DNA of 5,195 nucleotides. Origin: Spirochaetales bacterium (GTDB lineage Bacteria > Spirochaetota > Spirochaetia > DSM-27196 > SLST01). The stretch covers positions 1-5,195 of the forward strand of contig DAOWMR010000238.1 of NCBI GenBank assembly GCA_030642995.1, written 5' to 3'. The notes below the pieces were generated by a model that ran no database searches, was not told the origin of the DNA, and worked only from the letters and a program-made list of their open reading frames with translations. The translations under genes were made by a program, and so were the position numbers. This document shows, piece after piece, positions 1-5,195 of the stretch (position 1 is its first letter; the number at the start of each line of letters is the position of its first letter).

Positions 1-738
1 GCTCATCGCGGTGATCAATCCTACTCCCACTATCTTTCGCAGTTCCTCATATTGATCGCGATATCGCTCGGTCTGTGAAAGCTCCAGGATCATCTGCCAG
101 AGATGAGATTGTTCGCCCTGGAGAAACTCAAGCTGTCTGAGTAATGTTTCCAGGCCGATGCGAAATCCCGGCCCCATACTTTCACCGGTCTCTGCAAGCC
201 ACCTTCGAAACGCTTTTGTCCAGTTGTTCAGATCCTCAGGTTTCTGCACCCCAAACTTCTTCAACAGGGTGTGGATCTATGTCTTCGCTCGGGCGAGTTT
301 CTGCCCAACGTCAAACCGTGCCCTCACCACTTCTCGATCTTCGCGCAGTCCCTTCTCAGGCACCCAAATCCCATGCAATCGGTTGCCGGCCAACACATGG
401 CCTCGCATCGTCTCGTAGATGTAGCTGCAATCCTTCTTGTCAGTCTTCTTCTTGTACCCGCTCGCACTGCGAAGCAATTCTGTCGGTGCCATCACCCCAC
501 ACTGATATCCGGCCTCTCGAATCCGGTCGTAGAGCACATATCCAAGACCACTGGCCTCATATGCCACCAGCACATCCTCTGCACTCAGTTCCTGCTTCAT
601 CCCCGCAATGTCATCCAACAATCTTCGATGTCCAGTGAGGTTGTTCATGTACGTACAACGTCGCGGCTCACGTTTGCCGCAGCCAAGCTCACAAACCAAC
701 CGCTTCACATGCATGTCGATCGCTACCATAATCACCAT
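1..738 (-). pseudogene. IS110-family transposase (DEDD recombinase), N-terminal part, interrupted by an amber codon
   Basis: The protein would be a site-specific recombinase that moves the element by an RNA-guided (bridge RNA) reaction. It starts at ATG 738, with GGAGG at 751-747 eight bases upstream. The N-terminal DEDD domain is complete: D8 in AIDMHVKR, E61 in VAYEASGLGY, and D100/D103 in KKKTDKKD. Codon 154 (277-279 on the plus strand) is TAG. Reading through it, the frame stays open for 92 more codons to the window edge and is clearly still transposase: IHTLLKKFGV follows directly, then a helical linker, and GVGLITAMS at the edge, which is the start of the helix-hairpin-helix Transposase_20 region. 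Family alignment logic and the single-base change suggest TAG replaced CAG (Gln). The catalytic Ser region at the C-terminus is outside the window. Most likely this is a recently inactivated copy. Readthrough is a weaker alternative, since no other gene here shows an internal stop. Confidence 0.85.
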
Positions 739-739
739 G

Positions 740-802
740 GGCCAATCCTCCGTCCCTTTAAGATTGTCGCAATACTAAGCGATTGCGACCGGGGGATTGG
801 CC
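740..802 (-). promoter_or_regulatory. Long hairpin enclosing the transposase ribosome binding site
   Basis: Outer arms 740-752 and 790-802 are complementary at 12 of 13 positions. Inner arms 766-773 and 782-789 are perfectly complementary (8 bp) around an 8-nt loop at 774-781. The left side carries 13 extra unpaired bases (753-765), while the right side has none. On the minus-strand transcript the Shine-Dalgarno GGAGG (751-747) lies in the outer arm, pairs with a C-run except for one A-C mismatch, and sits just before the start codon at 738-736. A transcript containing both arms would therefore tend to hide the ribosome binding site. The hairpin may also be the last domain of a bridge RNA. 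Confidence 0.6.
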
Positions 803-930
803 TTCATTTCTTACATGGTAACTCCGCAGGCGCTCTTGTGCCGAGGACAAGCGGAAGGTCCGTCTTGCATGCGCAAGCACCCACTATGAATATCTATGTG
901 CGCTTGCCGGTGGTTGGGAAGAGCACGTGG
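740..930 (-). ncRNA. Candidate IS110 bridge RNA region (structured non-coding end upstream of transposase)
   Basis: In IS110-group elements the guide (bridge) RNA is encoded in the non-coding end upstream of the transposase, on the same strand. This stretch has that position and contains several inverted repeats. In the minus-strand RNA direction they are: stem 926-919/905-898 (7 of 8 pairs, 13-nt loop); stem 877-873/868-864 (5 bp, 4-nt loop), which competes with a 6-bp pairing of 907-902 with 878-873; short stems around 829-862; and the large hairpin 802-740. Loops of 8-23 nt leave unpaired segments that could act as guides. The guide segments cannot be assigned because the other element end and the target junction are not both visible. 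Boundaries are approximate and expression is not shown. If the element is of the IS1111 type instead, the RNA would lie at the other end. Confidence 0.35.
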
Positions 931-969
931 AACAAAAAAAGTTCACAAAAAAGATGAGCGGTGCCGAAT
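803..969. other. Non-coding spacer containing the unresolved IS/host junction
   Basis: No convincing gene lies here on either strand; the short open frames crossing it have no recognisable motif. Besides the hairpins described for the candidate guide RNA, it holds two A-runs on the plus strand (934-940 and 947-952). The first separates a bulged inverted repeat (927-933/941-946). This has no following T-run in either direction, so it is not a normal intrinsic terminator. I could not find a convincing sigma-70 promoter for the downstream gene. The boundary between the insertion element and the host sequence must lie in or near this spacer. Confidence 0.5.
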
Positions 970-991
970 AGAACTGAGAAGGGAGAGTTCT
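970..991 (+). promoter_or_regulatory. Ribosome binding site of the deaminase gene, displayed in a small hairpin loop
   Basis: AAGGGAG at 979-985 is a good Shine-Dalgarno sequence ten bases before ATG 996 and decides that start. It lies in the 10-nt loop formed by AGAACT (970-975) and AGTTCT (986-991), a perfect 6-bp stem. The ribosome binding site would be unpaired in the loop, so the stem alone should not block initiation. Confidence 0.5.
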
Positions 992-995
992 GCTC

Positions 996-2024
996 ATGGG
1001 TGGGCTGAAGCCTTATATTGCGTCCATTCCAAAAACTGAAATTCACCTCCATGCCGAGGCCTGTGTGAGTTCGGTGTCCTACCATCGACTGATGGACAAA
1101 TACGACATCCCTCATGATTCGAAGACGAACAAGCTGACGGACTTCTCCAAGATAAAGAGCCTCAAGAGCATGCTCGAATCATTCTACTTCGTGCAGTCGT
1201 TCTTCCGTGAACCGGAGGACTTTCTGTTCGTTGCCAAGGATGTCGTAGAGTATGCCAAACGGAACAACATCTACTATATTGAGGCCTTTGCATCGCCTTC
1301 AATGGTTCTGAATCGAGGACTCATCTCCTTCGACGGCATGTTTGAAAATCTTGTGGCCGGCTTTGCCGAGGCCCGCAAGAACACCGGCGTTGATGTTCGC
1401 CTCATCGTGGACGTGTCCCGGTCCTTTGGTCTTGAAAACGCAATGAGGAACCTGGAGCTGCTCATTGGGTTCCTCAAGCGTACATCAACCGATGGGATCA
1501 TTGGGATTGGCCTGGGCGGCCAGGAGATTGGTCATCCGTGCGCCGAATATGAGACCGTATTTGCGAAGGCCCGTAGCGAAGGGTTGCACGTTGTCTCCCA
1601 TGCCGGCGAAGAAGTTGGACCGGAATCGATATGGGACGCCATCAAACTGCTTCACTCCGAACGGATTGGCCACGGAACGAGCGCCACCATGGACCCGGCT
1701 CTTCTGGAGCACTTGAGAGACACGCAGATACCCCTTGAAGTCTGTCCCACGAGCAATGTGATCACCAAGAAATACGTGAAACGCTACTCTGAGCATCCGA
1801 TCCGCCCTCTCTTTGACTACGGCATCAATGTGACGGTCAACACCGACGACCCGGTGCTCTTCTCCGTTGATCTGAACGACGAGTACGATACCGTTGCAAC
1901 TGAGCTGAACTTCAGCCGGGCGGAGATCAATCGACTACTCAGAAACAACTTGATGGCAACCTTCATGCCGGAGAACGAGAAACAGGCCCGGCTGAAGAAA
2001 CTCGAGGCAGTGCTCCAGGATTGA
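996..2024 (+). CDS. add: Adenosine deaminase family protein (metal-dependent purine deaminase)
   Basis: This is a cytoplasmic zinc-type TIM-barrel amidohydrolase of the adenosine/AMP deaminase family, 342 residues, about the normal length. It probably converts adenosine to inosine in purine salvage. Visible active-site elements, in order: IPKTEIHLHAEA with H17 and H19 (metal); LGGQE with G175; SHAGEE with H202 and E205 (metal ligand, proton donor); ERIGHG with H226; CPTSNV; and NTDDP with D284 and D285. The C-terminal helix region resembles that of bacterial Add proteins. Odd point: the usual HxHLxG motif reads HLHAEA, so the conserved Leu and Gly after the second His are both Ala. Related enzymes in this family act on adenine or 6-aminodeoxyfutalosine, so the substrate is not certain. 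The CPTSNxxT segment is closer to adenosine deaminases than to the CPLSN form of adenine deaminases. It starts at ATG 996 with AAGGGAG upstream. The ABC transporter genes follow 76 bp downstream with no clear terminator. Confidence 0.85.
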   Translation: MGGLKPYIASIPKTEIHLHAEACVSSVSYHRLMDKYDIPHDSKTNKLTDFSKIKSLKSMLESFYFVQSFFREPEDFLFVAKDVVEYAKRNNIYYIEAFASPSMVLNRGLISFDGMFENLVAGFAEARKNTGVDVRLIVDVSRSFGLENAMRNLELLIGFLKRTSTDGIIGIGLGGQEIGHPCAEYETVFAKARSEGLHVVSHAGEEVGPESIWDAIKLLHSERIGHGTSATMDPALLEHLRDTQIPLEVCPTSNVITKKYVKRYSEHPIRPLFDYGINVTVNTDDPVLFSVDLNDEYDTVATELNFSRAEINRLLRNNLMATFMPENEKQARLKKLEAVLQD

Positions 2025-2100
2025 TTGTCTCCTGCACGATCTCCTCCCCGCGATTGCAGATGCACTTGATGTCCCGCCGAAAATCTGTCGTACTCACTGT

Positions 2101-2874
2101 GTGAAAATCAACGTATCAAATCTCACCAAGAGTTATGGCGATCTCGTGGCCGTTTCCGATCTTTCGTTTGAGGTCGGGGAGGGCGAAATCTTCGGGCTGC
2201 TCGGGCCAAACGGATCCGGCAAAACCACCACCGTGAGGATGATCCTGGGTCTGCAGGATGCCGATTCCGGCTCAATCAGCGTAGACGGCATTGATCCGGC
2301 TGAAGACGCGCGGCGAGTCAAAGCTCGCATCGGCTATGTTGCCGAAGACCCGGTCCTCTACGCGTCAATGACTCCAAAGGACGCCTTTGAGTTGATTGCA
2401 GCCGTGCGTGGAATTGGTGAGGAGCAACTGAACGATCGGGTGAATCGGTATGCGGCGAGTTTGGACGCGCGTGAGATCATGGACAAGCCCATCAGTACGC
2501 TTTCGCGCGGCAATCGGCAGAAGGCTGAGATCATTGCTGCGCTCGTCCACAAACCGCCCATCCTGATACTGGATGAGCCACTCTCCGGTCTTGACGCAAA
2601 AGCCGTACGAGTATTCAAGGAAATCCTCATGCTTCATGTTGAAGAGGGTGGGGCGGTCATGTTCTCAACGCACATTCTTGAAGTTGCAGAGGAGGTGTGC
2701 CATCGGATCTGCGTCGTGAACGCCGGGCGAGAAATAGCGACAGGCACCGTCGATGAACTCCGTGAGCGCACGGCGTCCGCCGGCGGGCGACTAGAAGATG
2801 TCTTTCTCAAGCTGACGGAACAGGATTCCTCTGTTGAGGAAGCCGTGCGGGCCTTGCGCGAGGGCCGCTCGTGA
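2101..2874 (+). CDS. ABC transporter ATP-binding protein (ABC-2 / drug-exporter type)
   Basis: This is a 257-residue cytoplasmic ATPase that would power the permease encoded by the next gene. All nucleotide-binding motifs are present in order: Walker A GPNGSGKT at 35-42; a Q-loop position occupied by Glu (E82 in GYVAEDP), common in ABC-2-type ATPases; signature LSRGN at 134-138 followed by RQKAEI; Walker B ILILDEP with D158 and catalytic E159; D-loop SGLDA; and the switch His H191 in STH. The ending LEDVFLKLTE is typical of ABC-2 ATPases. The start is GTG 2101, which gives the normal N-terminus (KINVSNLTKSYG). No good Shine-Dalgarno sequence precedes it, and the frame stays open back into the end of the deaminase gene, so translation may depend on upstream ribosomes. 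Its 3' end overlaps the permease start by four bases (GTGA), indicating translational coupling. The transported substrate cannot be told from sequence. Confidence 0.93.
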   Translation: MKINVSNLTKSYGDLVAVSDLSFEVGEGEIFGLLGPNGSGKTTTVRMILGLQDADSGSISVDGIDPAEDARRVKARIGYVAEDPVLYASMTPKDAFELIAAVRGIGEEQLNDRVNRYAASLDAREIMDKPISTLSRGNRQKAEIIAALVHKPPILILDEPLSGLDAKAVRVFKEILMLHVEEGGAVMFSTHILEVAEEVCHRICVVNAGREIATGTVDELRERTASAGGRLEDVFLKLTEQDSSVEEAVRALREGRS

Positions 2875-4652
2875 GCAATCGCACCACAGACGGGCGCATC
2901 AAGCTTTGGAGCCTGGCCGGGCGGATCTACCATGAAGCGATCTATCAGGGATCACTCATGGCGGCCGGGAGCAGTACCGGGCGGTTGGTGGAACGGATGA
3001 CCAAAAACTCCCGGCACATCAAGCGCCAGGCGCTCATGATACAGATTCTCAGTTCGGTCTACCTGCTTATGGTGACCTTCCTTCCGGCGGCGACTATGGC
3101 CCAACTGTCCGGCGGAGCCACGCATCAATGGAACCTGTTCGTAACTACTCTCGCCGGAACCATCCATCTGCTCGTCCAAGCCGGATATCTGATGGTCCTT
3201 ACGTTGGTCGCGACGTCCGAGATTCTCGCGCCGGAACTCTACCGATGGCCCGAATCACTTCCGCTTCGCACCGAACAGGCCGGACTTCTCCGTGTAATGG
3301 CCCTTTCTCGGGAATTCCTTCTCCCGCTGAGCGTTATTGTCCTGAGTTATCCGGTTGCCGCGGGCATTGCAAGCGGCGGGTTTGGCGTCGCGATGGCAAC
3401 GCTCTTCGTCTCTCTCACCCACGCCGTCGTGACGCTGTCGGTGATCGTCCTCGCATCGTGGCGCCTCCGGCAGACCCTTCGTTCGGCCTCCGGAAATTAT
3501 CGGCGTGCGACTACCGTGCGGGTTCTTACAATGGCCGGCTACGGAATTGGAATCATCGTCGTTCTCGCTGTCATGCAGTTTGGAACGACTTTCGTGGCAA
3601 GTCTGTTCGACGATCCACGGATGACGGAATCCGAGAGCCTCTCAGTACTCCGTGTGATTTCTTTCCTGCCGTTCCCCACATCCGCAGCGAGCTTCGTTTC
3701 CGCCCTCGTGGCCCGGCGTGCTTCCCTGCCGAACGCACTCCCCCTTTGGGTTCCGCTTGTCGGGACGTGTCTCTATGCAGGTGGGGCCTTGCTGCTTCTG
3801 AAGAGCGCGTTGCGGCTGATTGGTCGACGTGATACCGACGGAACCGCGCATCCACGCGCTCGCAACAGCCGCTCCGTGCCGGTGACCGGTCCGGTCCGCC
3901 TCATCGCGCGCACGCCCCGAGCCGCGTTTCGGCGGCCAATTTTTCAGGCTGCCACGCGCGACACCGGGGTCCTGTTGGCGCTTCCGTTTCCCCTCGTCGT
4001 TCCGGTGGTGACTCTGACCGGGCCCCAAATGTCCGGCCTGCCGATCAACGCTCTTCTCTACGCGATGCCCATCATGGCCGCCGGGATGGGTGGCTGGTTG
4101 TTGGTGCACGGGCTCACACGGCTTCAGGTGGGAACCGGGCTGCTGGAGGCAAGTTTGCCGCTACTCGAGCGCGACCGTGCTTTTCCGAGACTCGTTCTGT
4201 GCGCCATCATTCCGGCGGTAGGCGTCCTCATTGCCGTACTTGCACTCATACCGTTGAATCTCAAGCTCGAGGGGTTTCTCCTCAGCACAATCCCGATGAT
4301 AGCCGTTCCAGTCGGATTTCTGATAAAGACCTCCATGTTTGGTCGGATTCCGGGGCCGAAGCCTCACGTGGTGGTGGAAGAGGTGTACATCAACCGTCGC
4401 TTTTTCAAGTGGCTTGGAACAATTGTGGCCGTCTTGATCGTTGCCGGCGGCTTCGTTGTCCTTCGGATCGTTTTCGCACAGGTCATTCCCGGACCAATCG
4501 GAATTGGTGCGTTTCTCGTTGCCGTTGCACTTGCCGGGATGATTCTGAGGTTCATTGCGGGTTGGGTGTTTCCGGCCGCGGCCCCGCTCGTAGACGAGTC
4601 TGAAGAGAGATCGCAATTGGTCGATCCGCCGGAAGCAACGGCAGCGCGCTGA
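2871..4652 (+). CDS. Large ABC transporter permease, two-part polytopic membrane protein
   Basis: This is a 593-residue integral membrane protein, the likely membrane partner of the preceding ATPase. It starts at GTG 2871 inside the ATPase stop region (GTGA overlap). The N-terminal ~50 residues are polar and probably cytoplasmic. Hydrophobic segments are visible at about 57-78, 88-114, 147-168, 172-196, 218-246, 262-282, 292-312, 367-384, 395-415, 440-462, 467-487, 513-536 and 541-562, so roughly 12-13 membrane spans. A basic, hydrophilic linker at about 315-360 divides the protein into two halves. The second half opens with FQAATRDTGVLLALPFPLV, which resembles the juxtamembrane start of an ABC-2 permease domain. 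The C-terminus is a charged tail (DESEERSQ) with no large periplasmic domain. The size suggests two permease units on one chain. The last ~100 bp overlap the opposing mutT gene. Function is inferred from topology and coupling; no substrate is indicated. Confidence 0.8.
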   Translation: MSNRTTDGRIKLWSLAGRIYHEAIYQGSLMAAGSSTGRLVERMTKNSRHIKRQALMIQILSSVYLLMVTFLPAATMAQLSGGATHQWNLFVTTLAGTIHLLVQAGYLMVLTLVATSEILAPELYRWPESLPLRTEQAGLLRVMALSREFLLPLSVIVLSYPVAAGIASGGFGVAMATLFVSLTHAVVTLSVIVLASWRLRQTLRSASGNYRRATTVRVLTMAGYGIGIIVVLAVMQFGTTFVASLFDDPRMTESESLSVLRVISFLPFPTSAASFVSALVARRASLPNALPLWVPLVGTCLYAGGALLLLKSALRLIGRRDTDGTAHPRARNSRSVPVTGPVRLIARTPRAAFRRPIFQAATRDTGVLLALPFPLVVPVVTLTGPQMSGLPINALLYAMPIMAAGMGGWLLVHGLTRLQVGTGLLEASLPLLERDRAFPRLVLCAIIPAVGVLIAVLALIPLNLKLEGFLLSTIPMIAVPVGFLIKTSMFGRIPGPKPHVVVEEVYINRRFFKWLGTIVAVLIVAGGFVVLRIVFAQVIPGPIGIGAFLVAVALAGMILRFIAGWVFPAAAPLVDESEERSQLVDPPEATAAR

Positions 4653-5025
4653 GCTCCTCGGCGGCAACCCATCTGACCGCTGCGTGATCAAGCGGGCGCG
4701 GCGTGCCGCTGACAATATCGGCCCGAAGAGCAATCAGGAGCACCCTGGCGTGATCGTAGTCCCACTTCACCGTCCCGATCGGCGGTTCGGAGCGGACCGA
4801 AATATCAACACCGAGTTCTTCGCGAATCTCCCGGCGCAGTGCCGCTTCTTGGGTCTCACCAGGCTCAACTTTGCCGCCGGGAAACTCCCAGAGTCCGGGA
4901 AACCGTGACGGCGCGTGACGCTGCGCAACCAGCACCATTCCGGAACGAACGATGACGGCGGCGACTACTACGCGCCGCGGCGTTGCGGCCCGCGGGGTCC
5001 GACCAGAAGATGCATCTGCCATCAC
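4552..5025 (-). CDS. mutT: Nudix hydrolase, MutT / 8-oxo-dGTP diphosphatase type
   Basis: The protein hydrolyses oxidised nucleotides such as 8-oxo-dGTP to the monophosphate, preventing mutagenic incorporation; it is cytoplasmic. The complete Nudix box lies at residues 51-73 (G51, E57, R65, E66, E69, E70, then LGV), preceded by FPGLWEFPGGKVEPGET, a MutT hallmark. VKWDYDHARVLLIALRA and the LPLLPADRPI segment (128-137) also match MutT proteins. Numbering starts at GTG 5025; the next codon, ATG 5022, is the more likely start. No strong Shine-Dalgarno sequence is seen (GGAG at 5041-5038 is rather distant). There are about 17 extra polar N-terminal residues compared with E. coli MutT, and a short proline-rich C-terminal tail. 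The last 33 codons, including the conserved LPADRP segment, overlap the 3' end of the permease gene on the other strand. The gene is divergent from the EamA-like gene at the right edge. Confidence 0.92.
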   Translation of the reverse strand: MMADASSGRTPRAATPRRVVVAAVIVRSGMVLVAQRHAPSRFPGLWEFPGGKVEPGETQEAALRREIREELGVDISVRSEPPIGTVKWDYDHARVLLIALRADIVSGTPRPLDHAAVRWVAAEELSALPLLPADRPIAISLQTRLRAGPRPETPNPQ

Positions 5026-5090
5026 ACGGAGATTCTACTCCGGCGGAGGCGTTGACACCATCGGCGTGGTTCAAGAAACTGAGCCGATTC

Positions 5091-5195
5091 ATGCAGATCT
5101 ACGGACAACTGATCCTGGCGATGCTCTTCTACGGGGTATCCTTCGTTTCCACCAAGATTGCCCTCAGCGCCTACGGTCCGGTGACCGTTCTCGCC
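5091..5195 (+). CDS. EamA/DMT-family membrane transporter, N-terminal fragment (runs off the window)
   Basis: Only the first 35 codons from ATG 5091 are in the window. They encode a first membrane span with the pattern LILAMLFYGVSFVSTKIAL followed by a short turn and the start of a second hydrophobic stretch. The small-aromatic-glycine then S/N-F-V-x-x-K-x-A-L pattern is typical of the first helix of drug/metabolite transporter (EamA) proteins. Earlier in-frame starts exist at ATG 5010, which would overlap the mutT start on the other strand, and TTG 5052. Neither has a well-spaced ribosome binding site, and 5091 puts the first helix at the usual distance from the N-terminus. The family call rests on one helix and is therefore tentative. 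Confidence 0.6.
   Translation, partial: MQIYGQLILAMLFYGVSFVSTKIALSAYGPVTVLA

Larger units (their letters stand above)
1..930 (-). mobile_element. IS110-family insertion sequence, partial (5' part of transposase plus upstream non-coding end)
   Basis: The element is recognised from its minus-strand transposase, which has the DEDD (RuvC-like) arrangement of IS110-family recombinases, and from the long structured non-coding stretch before the transposase start. IS110 elements usually lack terminal inverted repeats and target duplications, so the outer boundary cannot be read off the sequence. The end given here (about 930) only marks the last clear hairpin next to the transposase; the true junction lies somewhere between about 803 and 970. 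The other end lies beyond the left window edge. The element is divergent from, and directly upstream of, the adenosine-deaminase-like gene at 996, so it may separate that gene from its original promoter region. Confidence 0.75.

Noticed and set aside
927..952. Inverted repeat with A-runs resembling an intrinsic terminator
   Set aside because: The stem is short and bulged, the A-run is in the loop, and no T-run follows the stem in either direction.
144..957. Overlapping plus-strand open frames (up to 228 codons) opposite the transposase
   Set aside because: They are antisense to a transposase frame with clear DEDD motifs, have low-complexity Ser/His/Pro-rich translations and no recognisable domain.
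2033..2056. Inverted repeat CTGCA...TGCAG after the deaminase gene as a terminator
   Set aside because: The stem is short and bulged, and no T-run follows; co-transcription with the ABC genes remains open.
3128..3832. Long plus-strand open frame of 234 codons inside the permease gene
   Set aside because: It is rich in Arg/Ser/Pro, as expected of a shifted reading of a GC-rich gene, has no motif, and lies wholly inside the better-supported membrane protein.
996..4652. Deaminase plus ABC transporter as a nucleoside uptake operon
   Set aside because: The ATPase and permease are of exporter (ABC-2-like) type and there is no substrate-binding lipoprotein, so nucleoside import is not supported.
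4161..4733. Minus-strand open frame of 190 codons opposite the permease 3' end
   Set aside because: It shares DNA with the Nudix gene in another frame and with the permease; its translation shows no domain and mirrors membrane codons.
1..5195. CRISPR array, tRNA, rRNA or tandem repeats
   Set aside because: No regularly spaced repeats, tRNA-like cloverleaf or rRNA signature was seen on reading both strands.

Overview
The window looks bacterial. It is moderately GC-rich by eye, genes are tightly packed, GTG starts are used, two genes overlap by four bases, and Shine-Dalgarno-like sequences occur upstream of some starts. Nothing in it fixes a phylum.

Layout: (i) 1-738, minus strand, carries the 5' part of an IS110-family transposase gene, cut off by the left window edge and interrupted by one in-frame amber codon at 277-279. 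(ii) 739-995 has no protein gene but is rich in inverted repeats. The part next to the transposase start is where an IS110-group element would encode its bridge RNA, and a hairpin there covers the transposase ribosome binding site. The outer end of the element is not resolved. (iii) 996-2024, plus strand, is an adenosine-deaminase-family enzyme with the full metal/catalytic residue set but an altered HxH motif. (iv) 2101-2874 and 2871-4652, plus strand, form a GTGA-coupled pair: an ABC-2-type ATPase and a large two-part polytopic permease, together a probable exporter. (v) 4552-5025, minus strand, is a MutT-type Nudix hydrolase whose 3' end overlaps the permease gene tail-to-tail by about 100 bp. 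(vi) From about 5091 to the right edge is the start of a plus-strand EamA/DMT-type membrane transporter, divergent from mutT.

The deaminase and the exporter lie in the same direction 76 bp apart and could share a transcript, but nothing in the sequence links their functions. MutT and the deaminase both act on purine compounds (pool sanitation and purine salvage), which may be coincidence. The most interesting part is the left quarter: an IS110 transposase reading frame that is clean apart from one amber codon, with a structured upstream region that is a candidate bridge (guide) RNA. The rest is ordinary chromosomal gene content with a few local oddities.
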